From positions 1-64,000 of the forward strand of contig JACTAT010000113.1 in the NCBI GenBank assembly GCA_014526335.1: a stretch of 64,000 nucleotides of DNA. The letters are read 5' to 3'. Source of the stretch: Chrysaora quinquecirrha (taxonomy: Eukaryota; Cnidaria; Scyphozoa; Semaeostomeae; Pelagiidae). Of the stretch, positions 21,301 through 26,720 are shown piece after piece. The position numbers and the translations under genes were made by a program. A model generated the notes under the pieces. The model searched no databases. It was not told the origin of the DNA and saw only the letters and a program-made list of their open reading frames with translations. Each line of letters starts with the position of its first letter. Position 1 is the stretch's first letter.

Positions 21301-23357
21301 GAGGAAGACGAACCGTATGATCCAGGCGAGGGAGACGAACCGTATGATCCAGAGGATGTAATAGAAACCGACATTAAAGGTCCGGATACCGGAACCAAAG
21401 ACACGGCAAAGCAATCAACCGGAGAAGAACCTTACGATCCGGAAGATGAATTTGTTTTGGATTTGATTGAAGATATTTCATTGCCAAGTGCTTTGAAGAA
21501 GATCGACAAACCAAACGTATGTACACTTATAAAAACTTCTACTATGCGCCCAGTTGTTTATGTGATCTTTTGCAAGCGACACCTGTATGAATCAGGCACA
21601 TCTATGCTATTGGGTGCCTCTGGGTTTTTAAAATCTGTTTGGAATTACATTTTGCTACTTCTCTATCCATCAAGATTAGGCAAAAAAACAAGCACCTCGC
21701 AGCTCGGAATAAAAGCTGTGCTTAAACATTATTCTACCATTCGATGGATTTTACTTTATAATCCAGACTATGCAAAAATAAGCAAAAGGCCAGTTCTGTG
21801 TTGATAGAACTTTTCTCACTTGGACTCTTAATGGTCACTTGGACTCTTAATGGTCTTAATGGTCAATAGGACTCTTAATGGTCTTAATGGTCTTAATGGT
21901 CAGTTGACTGGTGCTCAAAGCACAATACCAATCAACCTTCGCAATTTTGATTGTCTCGTTCCGTCATTTATCAAGAAGAGCGAATAACTAGCGGCTTAGT
22001 CAGTTTCTGTTAGGCAGCTGAATTTAAACTTGGCCATGTGAGGTCAAAATCTGGATGGGTGACATTCCGGATGGATCCTTCCTTCGAAAGGGACGTTAAA
22101 ATAGGGGTCTCATGCTTGGATGCGGCATGCATGGTAGGCCCAAATTAGCTGAAAAAATCTAGAAATAAGAACCTACCAAAAATGAAGTAACTTCAAAATT
22201 CCGCTCCCTTCTTTGGTATATATTTCGTTGTGGTCAATTGTGTAAGTGTATTTCTGACGCTTTATACTACGAGGAGTGTCAGGTTTAAAAGGGTTTAAGT
22301 ATTTCGTCTTTGCATAATTTTTCCCCTTTCTTTGGTGATTTTGAAATCTTATACCGCCGAAAGGCTTATTTAAAGCCTTTTACAAAGTGTTACTTGGATG
22401 TATAGCCCTGATTTCTTCCAGTGTTTGCTAATGTTTCAATGTTTTTATGATTCTCTATTGCAGCTTCCGTTTCCTTTGGAAGTCACGAAAAAACAAGAGA
22501 CAAAAATGCCGGAGCTTCCTCCTATTCGCCTACCAGATAACTCATCCGATCGCCGAAATACTAGTTTTGCGTCGTTTGCTTCAAGTAATTTGGTAGATCC
22601 CCGCTCGAACGCGAGTCCTCGACTCCAACCTGTTGCATCGCAAGGATCCTCGACTTCATCCAGTACCGACAGTCCAAGTCTCCGAGCGCAGAGCCAGTTA
22701 TCAAGCCCTGTTACCGGCCAGGATGGCCGATTGTCGGCATACAAGGGGGCTGTGGATGCACATCAAGCAGCCTCGAAAACTACGGAGGATACAGTCATGA
22801 GCCAAGCGCACAGCGCCGCATCGAATATAGAAAGTAAGCCCGCTGAAGCAGCAGCGGTGACATCAGGAGGATCAAGCAATTATTATCAACAATATGATCA
22901 ATATGGACAATATCGAACCGAGGGTGACACCAGAACTCATACAGCAGCCGGACAGGGTAATCAGCAAGATAGTTATTATCAAAATACATACGATAATTAC
23001 CCAAATGATTATCAGTGGCAAGGGTCATACTCCAGAGGTCATGATGCAAACTATAGAAGTCGTTCAGGTCAAAGGTCAAGTTATGATTCGAATTGGAATG
23101 ACCGTTATAATTATGACCCTCGCTCTACAAATAATTCTGATTGGACTGATCGAGATCGAGACCATGATTTATGGCAACGAGACTACCGTTCTGGACAATA
23201 TGATTATAAAAATGACTACAATTACCATGGAGATTATTCGAATTATGAAAACTATCAAAGGGACGCGAGATCATCAGATCGATCCTGGGACGAGCATAAG
23301 GGGTCAGGAGGGTATCAAGGGGGGCAAGACAGGGGGCGTGGTTATCAGTGGCGGTAG
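354..23357 (+). CDS. PHF3/DIDO1-family SPOC-domain transcription regulator (3' thirteen exons; 5' end outside window)
   Basis: Spliced exons, all with AG/GT borders: 354-432, 1331-1515, 3476-3572, 8757-8913, 10057-10173, 11660-11707, 13110-13294, 14161-14232, 15760-16018, 17419-17614, 18493-18917, 20441-21516 and 22464-23357 (stop TAG). Phases agree at every junction except for two internal frame breaks (exons 1331-1515 and 20441-21516, see findings). Domain order is a TFIIS-like central domain, a linker with the HLFDLNCKICTGK motif, SPOC, a Lys/Ser-rich coiled region, an S/Q/P-rich segment with EPYDPED motifs, and a Tyr/Arg/Gly-rich tail. This order is that of vertebrate PHF3 and DIDO1, whose SPOC domain binds phosphorylated RNA polymerase II CTD. 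The PHD finger of the family is presumably encoded upstream of the window. I cannot tell PHF3 from DIDO1 orthology because an invertebrate usually has one ancestor-like gene. Function in nuclear Pol II elongation or RNA processing is inferred from the family. Confidence 0.9.
489..1088. mobile_element. non-autonomous hAT-like MITE, 600 bp, with 8-bp target-site duplication
   Basis: The ends are CAGGGGCGTAGGAG and, inverted, CAGTGGCGTAGGAG. Both sides are flanked by a perfect TCCCGTAG (481-488 and 1089-1096). An 8-bp duplication and CAGNGGCGTAG termini are typical of hAT-superfamily elements. The interior is AT-rich with G-runs near both ends and no coding capacity, so it is a deletion or MITE derivative. 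It sits in the intron between exons 354-432 and 1331-1515. Confidence 0.88.
2091..2402. mobile_element. candidate degenerate TIR element
   Basis: The left end CTTAAGGCCGTCGCACA and a downstream GAATTATA are mirrored at the right end (reverse complement CTTAGGCCAGTCTTACAG followed by AATTATA). The ends are imperfect and no clear target duplication is visible, so this is a tentative old MITE. Confidence 0.4.
2537..3172 (-). mobile_element. tRNA-derived SINE copy (minus strand), interrupted by a MITE
   Basis: On the minus strand an A-box-like TGGCTAAGCGG and, about 45 nt on, a B-box-like GTTCGAATCCC occur with Pol III spacing. About 100 nt precede the tRNA-like part. The flanking motif GATAGATTTTTCCAC recurs at both ends. 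A second copy at 16070-16375 lacks the insertion, which shows that the sequence here is split at 2750/3137 by the MITE at 2751-3136. Confidence 0.7.
2751..3136. mobile_element. TA-flanked MITE with AAGCAAC subterminal repeats, nested in a SINE
   Basis: Inverted ends CACTTTTTTTTAATAAGCAA and CACTTTTTTTAAATAAGCAA are flanked by TA on both sides (2749-2750, 3137-3138), as for Tc1/mariner-type elements. The 386-bp interior repeats AAGCAACT six or more times near both ends and has no ORF. The element at 27479-27872 has the same layout with AAGGAAC. Confidence 0.8.
3476..10173 (+). CDS. exons encoding the TFIIS-like central domain (TFS2M) of the PHF3/DIDO1-like gene
   Basis: Three exons (3476-3572, 8757-8913, 10057-10173) join in phase. 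The first reads REKKDLTEVIRNNVKKSLKE. The second contains the hallmark KYRSLIFNLKDPKN. The third gives LSPSKLVHMTPEQLASAELA followed by RWREKEAKH. KYRS-x-FNLKDPKN and the L-VxMTPEQLAS-ELA segment are diagnostic of the TFIIS domain II fold shared by TFIIS, Bye1, PHF3 and DIDO1. The 5.2-kb intron between the first two exons carries the GPCR gene and its broken paralogue. The 1.1-kb intron between the second and third holds a GTTT microsatellite, a MITE fragment and a CTCTAGGT minisatellite. Confidence 0.9.
3606..4097. mobile_element. GTCAAACGATCAAACA-family TIR element (copy 1)
   Basis: The left end is AGGCCCTGGTCAAACGATCAA. The right end, inverted, gives ATGGACAAAC...TAAACATTGTTTGATAAGC. Internal motifs TTTGCTTATCAAACAATG and GTCACGTCGCAAAATG are shared with the copies near 8.4, 9.1, 16.8, 25.8, 35.1 and 40.6 kb. 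It contains the perfect hairpin at 3666-3713. Confidence 0.65.
3666..3713. repeat. perfect 22-bp inverted repeat, 4-nt loop
   Basis: GCCTTCTCTTTTCGGCAGAC plus GT (3666-3687) is exactly complementary to 3692-3713, with the loop CTCA. Its core TCGGCAGAC/GTCTGCCGA resembles nearby GCAGAC and TCTGCCGAAA words at 3650-3945. Confidence 0.95.
4170..4673 (-). pseudogene. 5'-deleted GPCR paralogue (TM5 to C-terminus only)
   Basis: The 166 codons from ATG are close to residues about 174 to the end of the receptor at 5759-6919. Shared blocks include SSMALV, VLYIKGYLRIRRFTN, NPVYSGTQSANGPNYV, STKYTGAY and NRKAKEWLR-KIQCLCL. TM1-TM4 are absent. Upstream on this strand the sequence switches directly to a TATA-containing flank (4700-4990). 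The copy could still be transcribed, but half a seven-helix receptor is unlikely to work, so it is called a pseudogene. Its C-terminal frame ends EAVEMEASEK-stop and reveals the ancestral reading frame of the intact copy. Confidence 0.8.
4700..4990 (-). promoter_or_regulatory. TATA/CCAAT-box module, copy 1 (upstream of the GPCR pseudogene)
   Basis: On the minus strand, in order: TTCTCACTTGGACTCTTCAA, an ATTGG/CCAAT pair (ACACAATGCCAATTC, CTGATTGGTGC), GGGTATAAATTCCG, then CTATTGTTTCGG, TTTCTGACG and GAGGAGTGTCA. The same ordered words occur at 7785-7925, 14597-14830 and 21806-22310. The TATA plus CCAAT arrangement is promoter-like. Promoter activity is inference. Confidence 0.5.
5040..5235. 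repeat. left arm of a dispersed inverted repeat bracketing the GPCR gene
   Basis: This segment is the reverse complement of about 7990-8200. Shared words include GGTCTTGTTTGCCTTTGTC, CTTAATGAATTTCTCCTGAT and TTTGTCGAAAAACAGAT. The arms are about 85% similar by eye and enclose 5236-7989, which holds the intact receptor. Confidence 0.75.
5759..6919 (+). CDS. rhodopsin-like (class A) G-protein-coupled receptor, intronless CDS, orphan
   Basis: 386 codons. Seven hydrophobic segments: TM1 about 20-46 (IVFGPITVIVNMTVIISM), TM2 with LSFVDFL (Asp2.50 position), TM3 ending AVDRF (DRY variant), TM4 PTLYVLLLAVALLAVAMSIS, TM5 ITAFSSMALVTVLYIKGYL, TM6 TVLLLVSATVLSNAPFCI (no CWxP), and TM7 with NAIIILYR in place of NPxxY. 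These substitutions are common among divergent cnidarian class A receptors. The ligand is unknown. It lies in the same orientation inside an intron of the PHF3/DIDO1-like gene. A CTATTTCAG at 5718-5726 could be a 5'UTR splice acceptor. The last 55 or so residues (after CLCLLRTGDDNDRA) are out of frame with the paralogue at 4170-4673, whose tail would end near 6781 here. Confidence 0.85.
   Translation: MMGLCDMQFKYAFPPSIQRAFGVISIVFGPITVIVNMTVIISMIATEQTFTNSSNFLMIWLSFVDFLHGAIVFPSLAVLSFEDDTSTICIFGISATLGGYFLSTYSFFITILIAVDRFLHMNPDLHRSPSRLEKLFKRPTLYVLLLAVALLAVAMSISNLFLYRLGIHVRPCAKMAVTITAFSSMALVTVLYIKGYLRIRRFTNDNPVYSGTQSANGPNYVRELFKTVLLLVSATVLSNAPFCILSVTLVCIQIAGSTKYTGAYFSAFYVVALVLHYSLFVTNAIIILYRNRKAKEWLRGKIQCLCLLRTGDDNDRATKTMVIIMLSEILEQWKWKSLRDECLKLRQKHYSTINNKPIQGLSILILVNDRKSKKAHRKQEIFNSTG
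7509..7686. mobile_element. pogo/Tigger-like MITE
   Basis: Ends CAGTGGTACCTCCTCCATTA and, inverted, CAGTGGAACCTCCATATAAC, each followed by a GGACA word, match the well-known pogo/Tigger terminal type. A TA lies on the left (7507-7508). The right flank is TG, so the duplication has decayed. A lone end, GGAACCTCCATATAACGGAC, sits at about 7017-7037, possibly from a second truncated or nested copy. Confidence 0.75.
7785..7925 (+). promoter_or_regulatory. TATA module, copy 2
   Basis: CGCATCTGGGTATAAATTCC, then TATTGTTTCGG, GTTTCTGACGTTGATGCTCT, GAGGAGTGTCAGACG and ATGCCCGAAAATGTTTCC are near-identical to the minus-strand copy at 4700-4870. The upstream CCAAT part is missing because the pogo-like element and unrelated sequence precede it. 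No receptor coding sequence follows. Confidence 0.5.
7990..8200. repeat. right arm of the inverted repeat bracketing the GPCR gene
   Basis: Reverse-complement partner of 5040-5235 (ACAAATCAGGAGAAATTCAT, TAAGCTAAGGAAATGACAAA). See the left arm. Confidence 0.75.
8377..8665. mobile_element. GTCAAACGATCAAACA-family element (copy 2, left end unclear)
   Basis: Contains TTGTCAAGCAATGTTTGATC, TTTCGGACATGGCCAAACGG and a right end TTTGATCGTTTGGCCAGGAC. The inverted right end reads GTCCTGGCCAAACGATCAAA, which matches the family terminus. Confidence 0.6.
8919..8956. repeat. (GTTT)n microsatellite at a 5' splice site
   Basis: About eight GTTT units start a few bases after the donor at 8914. Confidence 0.95.
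9050..9240. mobile_element. GTCAAACGATCAAACA-family fragment (copy 3)
   Basis: TTTTGGTCCAGACCGAAGAT, then CAAACATTGTTGGTCAAACA, and further on TTTGACAAGCAATGTTTTTC and GACGTGCCATGCGGTCAAAC. The right end is lost in a short GGAATG-rich stretch. Confidence 0.6.
9290..9912. repeat. CTCTAGGTC/CTCTGGTCTCTAGGT minisatellite
   Basis: About 620 bp of 14-16-bp units built from GGTCTCTAGGTC and GGTC(A/T)CTGGTCTC, with no clear long period. Intronic. Confidence 0.95.
10467..10580. repeat. two-copy tandem duplication, 62-bp period
   Basis: GAGTTGGGTCTAAAAATGAT followed by GTACAA(G/T)AGAATTTTTGAAT appears at 10471 and again 62 bp later. Confidence 0.9.
10811..10909. repeat. fold-back element with 19-bp inverted ends
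   Basis: CTACAATGCCTGCCGGAAT (10811-10829) pairs with ATTCTGGCAGGCATTGTAG (10891-10909) with one mismatch, around a G-rich spacer. Confidence 0.8.
10976..11462. repeat. AATGGCCAAATATGGTGAG minisatellite
   Basis: About 490 bp of roughly 19-bp units (GAGAATGGCCAAATATGGT, GAGAATGACTATGAT variants). Alternating variants create a period of about 95 bp. Open frames on the minus strand here come from the repeat and are not genes. Confidence 0.9.
12446..12860. mobile_element. TIR element with a 9-bp target-site duplication
   Basis: Ends CAATCTCGTCCCCAGG and (inverted) CAACCTCGTCCCCAGG are flanked on both sides by CAGATATAT (12437-12445 and 12861-12869). A 9-bp duplication is typical of Mutator-like elements; an 8-9-bp one also occurs in Merlin. 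The 415-bp body has no coding capacity. A diverged partial copy is at 17977-18335. Confidence 0.85.
13327..13490. mobile_element. small inverted-repeat element (MITE-like)
   Basis: GCAATTCACTCCTCAAAA near the left and CAAGGAGTGAATCGCCCCTC near the right are inverted. Internal GTGTACGAG and TATGAAAACAA words repeat. A diverged relative lies at 17680-17810 (GCGTACGAGGTTTCA ... AAGGAGTGATTTCCCCC). Confidence 0.6.
14597..14830 (+). promoter_or_regulatory. TATA/CCAAT-box module, copy 3
   Basis: TTTTCTCACTTGGACGCTTC, CTGATTGGTGTTCAAACACA, ATGCCAATCCA, ATCTGGATATATATTCTGCC, then TTGTTTCTGCC and TTTCTGACGTTTGTACACTG occur in the same order as copy 1. No coding sequence follows; a LINE tail does. Confidence 0.45.
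14880..15345 (-). mobile_element. 5'-truncated CR1/L2-like LINE tail (reverse transcriptase C-terminus)
   Basis: The minus-strand frame reads SLYDRSTMTYKIMNR, then HYSALTAWNSIPNNIRDLP and FKRSLKTHL, ending at 15005. This is the post-polymerase C-terminal motif (A-xxxWNxxP-xxIR-xxx-F-xxxLK-xxL) of CR1/L2-type non-LTR retrotransposons. The 3' end runs to a (TAA)n tail near 14885. It is fused upstream to a SINE-like segment at 15375-15580. Confidence 0.75.
15375..15580 (+). mobile_element. tRNA-derived SINE
   Basis: A degenerate A box (GTGGTGTAATCCAGC) is followed by an anticodon-stem-like CTGAC-TCGTGGT-GTCAG and a strong B box GGTTCGAGCCC, then AGCCACGG, which partly complements the 5' GCTGTGGC. 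The T stem does not pair fully, so this is a tRNA-derived SINE rather than a tRNA gene. Confidence 0.55.
15590..15745. mobile_element. ACATGTC/GAGACA-rich dispersed repeat (related to 34016-34302)
   Basis: GAGCAACATGTCCCCAAGTC, CGTGTCTCTTGCTA, and GATGGCTAAACTGGGAGACA correspond in order to words in 34090-34260. It lies just before the acceptor of the first SPOC exon. Confidence 0.6.
15760..18917 (+). CDS. exons encoding the SPOC domain and following Lys/Ser-rich segment of the PHF3/DIDO1-like gene
   Basis: Exons 15760-16018, 17419-17614 and 18493-18917. SPOC runs from about AWKGFVAMQGVAKFATCAY through LPDTLHICGRISHEQVWDYL, VIDVVRFEMAAEEEKAGY and KDMYIVPIASHDPIP to FDGPG and PHMLIGIIVRKK. 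The patterns WKGF, GRIS-xx-VWDY, VRF, KD-Y-(I/V)PL/I and RP-x-(L/M)-(L/I)G match PHF3/DIDO1 SPOC domains along their length. The last exon continues into a Lys/His/Ser-rich basic stretch and a predicted coiled coil (KLKLEEKLEKQKEELLRLQA). SPOC in this family reads Ser2-phosphorylated Pol II CTD (established for PHF3). The binding residues were not checked here. Confidence 0.9.
16070..16375 (-). mobile_element. tRNA-derived SINE, uninterrupted copy
   Basis: Minus-strand TAGCCCAGTGG (A box) and GGTTCGAATACC (B box), with the same 5' head and flanking GATAGATTTTTCCAC repeats (16081 and 16328) as the copy at 2537-3172. The word CATACATATTTGTAATTACC is uninterrupted here. Confidence 0.7.
16793..17246. 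mobile_element. GTCAAACGATCAAACA-family element (copy 4)
   Basis: The left end GGCCAAACGATCAAACATTG continues TTGGTCAAACATT. The right end, inverted, reads GGCCAAAAGATCAAACATTG. The interior has several GACAAGCAATG and CGTGGCCAAACGG words. No coding capacity. Confidence 0.75.
17226..17345. repeat. tandem duplication (about 62 bp) at the MITE right end
   Basis: ATGTTTGATC(T/G)TTTGGC followed by ATAAAATTTCGCATATTCCA and TGACCACCAGAGCCATGGAA appears twice in a row, copying the MITE end plus its host flank. Confidence 0.9.
17977..18335. mobile_element. diverged copy of the CTCGTCCC-ended element, right end lost
   Basis: It begins CAACCTCGTCCCAAGGGTGA and follows 12446-12860 through TTTGATTGGCT, AAAATGGGCCAAAA, GATGCTACAT, TTGATGCCTAG and GACGATTGAGATTTGAGGAA, but lacks the inverted end. 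Confidence 0.75.
18930..20370. repeat. intronic 30-bp minisatellite (about 48 copies)
   Basis: The unit is ACAGGTTAACCCAGGTT followed by GTGTGCTATTAAT, with 29/30-bp length variants and TATATGC variants toward the 3' side. It fills the intron between exons ending 18917 and starting 20441. An open frame at 19028-19318 is a consequence of a period divisible by three. Confidence 0.97.
20441..23357 (+). CDS. C-terminal exons of the PHF3/DIDO1-like gene: S/Q/P-rich, EPYDPED repeats, Tyr-rich tail
   Basis: Exon 20441-21516 encodes a low-complexity Ser/Gln/Pro region with hexapeptide-like SSLQPS/SLQT repeats. Four to five acidic EPYDPED-like motifs follow (near 21090, 21309, 21339 and 21426). Exon 22464-23357 begins LPFPLEVTKKQETKMPELPP and ends with a tail rich in Tyr, Asn, Arg, Gly and Asp (YYQQYDQYGQY, QGGQDRGRGYQWR-stop), typical of RNA-binding or condensate-prone disordered regions. 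The donor AAC|gtatgt at 21517 and the acceptor tattgcag at 22463 keep phase 0. Reading past the donor gives a spurious extension to 21804. Confidence 0.85.
21806..22310 (+). promoter_or_regulatory. TATA/CCAAT-box module, copy 4 (expanded)
   Basis: TTTTCTCACTTGGACTCTTA, GACTGGTGCTCAAAGCACAA, TACCAATCAAC, then, after a 200-bp insertion with no match, TTGGTATATATTTCG, GTCAATTGTG, TTTCTGACGC and GAGGAGTGTCAGG. A short TCTTAATGGTC repeat has grown inside it (21825-21900). Intronic. Confidence 0.45.
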
Positions 23358-23405
23358 TTAATTGCTTTTTGATTTTAGAATCGGTGTAGAGAAATTTTTA
23401 TTTGT

Positions 23406-23411
23406 ATTAAA
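23406..23411 (+). terminator. poly(A) signal ATTAAA of the PHF3/DIDO1-like gene
   Basis: ATTAAA lies about 50 bp after the stop codon, followed by a T/G-rich stretch (TTTTTAGTTTTGTTTTGTCT). No closer AATAAA is present. Confidence 0.55.
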
Positions 23412-26400
23412 CTTATTTTTAGTTTTGTTTTGTCTGCTTTTATATTAGAGAATCGCAAGTAAAAAAGAATATGCTAAATACGTTCTTAGAGCCAGCACGA
23501 AGATTGGTTTATCTTTTAAACTAGAGTGGTCCCAGCGTATCTGTGATGATATTTGTGCTGGTTAAATCTTTGATTTGATGCCTGCACCAAAATGGTGATC
23601 AGGTATGAATAACAATGCAGAGAAATTGCCAACCGCATGATCCTTCTGTGTATGAGGTCATCACGTACTAGCCAGCACGCTGAATAGGCACCTCCGATGG
23701 TACCACCTTGACATCAGAAATATCTGTTCAACAGAAATATCTGTTCAAATATCGGTTAAAAATGCTATTCAACTTTACAAAGTTGAAATTCGGTTGTGTT
23801 ATTTTGCATTGCTTCTGCATTATGAGTTTGAAGTCTAGACTCCATCTCCGTCTCCTGGGTTCTTTCTTATGACCACATACCCCCCAAATCTTATTGCATT
23901 TATTGAAATCTCTTTCAAATCTCTTTGTTTTGATGGAAATCTCTTATGTCTTTCTGAAAAGTGAAATGCCCCGAGGTTATGGTGTTCTTCTTACCCCTTG
24001 ACAAAAATAGGAAAACCAGTAACGAATTTTGGAAAAATTATGTCCTTTGTTCAACATTCACCGAGGTCGACTTCTTTCAAAGGATACACCGATACTTTGT
24101 CCGTCGGCACAAGCTGTATTTTTCTTCGGTAGAATTTGGTTGGGCAGTGGCGTTTTTTTCGGCTTCTCGCTTGTACTTTGCGACGAAGATGTTGGGTATA
24201 GATCGCTTAATGTTGCAAAAAAGCGATATGAACAAAAATTTTACACCCAAGGCTTCATGGAAGGTTGCTCAGTGAAAGCCACTTGCTTGGTTGGCAAATT
24301 TTCTCTTTGTAGCCCTCCCCTCCACAGAAATATTCTCCTTCGCGCCAGGTAGGAGAATGGGGTGGAAGGTATGGCTTGCCCCGAAAGAAGGTTGGCTTCA
24401 TTGGAAAGATAATAAAACTGATTTGAATGATATGAGAGCTGTTGCTGAGGGTGCATTAAGCCTCGATTTACTATCTGAACTCGAGACAAGTTTACATAGA
24501 TGGGTTTCATGGTTTAGCTGGCTCAGAATTGGTTCTTAAGGTGATATCTGAAAAACCTTGAAATCTTGCAGGTAGAAATCTAGTACTTGCTTTGCAGTTA
24601 ATAAGTCTTGTTACAACAACAACGACTAGAATATAGTGGATGAATTGTGACCACTGTCGAAAAAATAAGTTAGCACTGGCTTTAGTGGTTTCGAGTGGTT
24701 TGAAGAGGAGCACTAGACCAGGGGTTCTAAAATCACAGAGTTCCTTCATAAGATTTTGGAGCTACAGTGAACTAAATAGTGCATAAGAAAATTCATTTTA
24801 TTGAAACAGTTACATAAAGGTGCAAGTGTTTCGATGGTCCTGCTACTCTAATTACTGACTTTATTCAAGGTAACTGGGGCTGACTCGAAAATCCTTTACT
24901 TAGCTCTCAGTTATTAGGGATCTCATCGAAACTTTATTTCAGCTAAAGGCATAGGTGAGGGTAAAACTCGTTCTTTTTCTGCTATTGCACGTGAGTTGAG
25001 CGGGTAACTTCTAGTCCGACTTCGGGTCGGTGTCCGGTCAGTAATATTGATTTTGAAGGAGGCGTATGGGTGTCACTTATGCTTTGGTGTAAGGCGTATT
25101 TTGAGCCATAACTTTTGGGATTAAATCCTTTACACTGTTGAATACACTAGATGAGATCTTACCATCTTTTGAAATACTTTGTATCCCTTACAAGAGACCA
25201 CACTCCTTTGTACCCCACTTTACCCCAGGTGCAACCCCACTTTACCCCGGGTGCATGCCCACGTTTCAGTGGTGAACCCCAAAATATGTCTACTTTTTAC
25301 CTGTATTTGCCTTTCCCTTCCCTCTTCCAATAACACTGTTTTTAGAAGGCCGTGCTAAAACTTCAAGTTGTCATGAGATTTGCATAATCGTGCTACTTGG
25401 GGGCTACTTGCTTCTACTTTTACATGAGTTATGTAATTAGCTTCTTGGTTTAATTAGAAAAATCGACTTCAAGTGTTAAAAATAAATTGTATTGAACGTT
25501 TGATCGTAATATTAAGTAGCTGATGCTTTAGCTTAGTGTGATTCACCTAATCGAAGCAAATAGAAATAGACAATAGGAGTTATGTTTGATTGCCTTATAT
25601 TCTCAGTTATTAAGAAAATTTTGTGTACTTTTAAGGCCTTCGATAGCTTATTTGCCCTAGTTATTGTTATCATTTTGATTATTTACTGTTGAGAAAATAA
25701 GTTTCAGATTTCTGTGTTTTTTTTCTGATCAGACTTTCTCCAACTTTCGAGAGCAGTCACTTTGGTCCTAGCCAAATGACCAAACGTGTCAAACGTGTCA
25801 AACAATTCCTATCATGCAATGTTTGAACAACTGGCTACGTCACAAAACATTGCCTGGCGGAATTGCAACGTTCGTTGCGTTATGTTTAAATGATAAATGA
25901 TTTTATTGAAGCTATCATATTGTAAGATCTTTTTGAAAAAGGACGAGCGAAAAATTGGCGCGAGCAAAAAATGTTTTGCCGAGCATTGTTTGTGACCTGG
26001 CACAAAAACAACGTACTTTGTCAAAAATTCCATTTAGTTTTTCGATTTCACCTGTGCTATTATCTGATATCTGTAATTATTACATTATCAAGCCATTCTG
26101 TTTTTCCATCAATCTATTCCGTGGTCCCATCAATCCATTCCATGCTCCATTATTCCATTTCACATTTCCTCGTTCGTTCCTTTTTCTGTATTTTAAGATG
26201 GCCCACAAATTACTGGTTGACCGGAACACTAATTTCTATTCTATCCGGGTCCGGACTTGTGATCAAAGTCGTGATCCATGATCGACTTCTTTCAAAAGCA
26301 CTAATGACTGATCTCAAGAATCACTTAGCCGAGGGATACATGACTTATGGATGGACGGATGGACGGGATTGTGCTCCGAGATTTTACAGATCCATTTTTA

Positions 26401-26720
26401 TAATGAAAACACGGGAATATTATATCATTATACTGTAGGTAATAGCAGTGGGGAGCCGTAAGGCTTTATAGAATTTCAGTACAAAAAACCCGGCACATAT
26501 ATGGGCGTCATATACCCATACTCAAATTATTTCTAAGAACCCCCTGGGTACTGAGCTTCATTTTTTTTCAATAGGCAGTTATTTTTCTTTCTGTTCTCTA
26601 TCTCCGCCTGGAAGCATTCCGCCGGGACCGGACCAGCCCGGACTTATGATCAAGGCGTGATCAATGATGAATCAGATCATGATCAAACTGGAAAACAATC
26701 AAATCTTTTGAAAGCAAAAA
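23412..26720. other. intergenic spacer between the PHF3/DIDO1-like and SAM genes
   Basis: No supported gene. Overlapping open frames at 23961-24539 and 25955-26438 resemble no family I recognise and have no coding-like composition. Apart from the MITE at 25764-26022, there is an (imperfect) pair of GGACTT(G/A)TGATCAA words near 26250 and 26640 and otherwise unremarkable AT-rich DNA. Confidence 0.6.
25764..26022. mobile_element. GTCAAACGATCAAACA-family element (copy 5, degraded)
   Basis: GGTCCTAGCCAAATGACCAA, TGTCAAACAATTCC, CATGCAATGTTTGAAC and GCGAGCAAAAAATGTTTTGC follow the family layout. The right end is not clean. Confidence 0.5.

Noticed and set aside
23961..24539. Possible gene from overlapping frames (104, 107 and 82 codons)
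   Set aside because: Frames overlap in conflicting registers, no family similarity recognised, no splice structure that joins them.
25955..26438. Possible short gene (108 and 155 codons)
   Set aside because: Begins inside a degraded MITE, two frames compete and no domain is visible.
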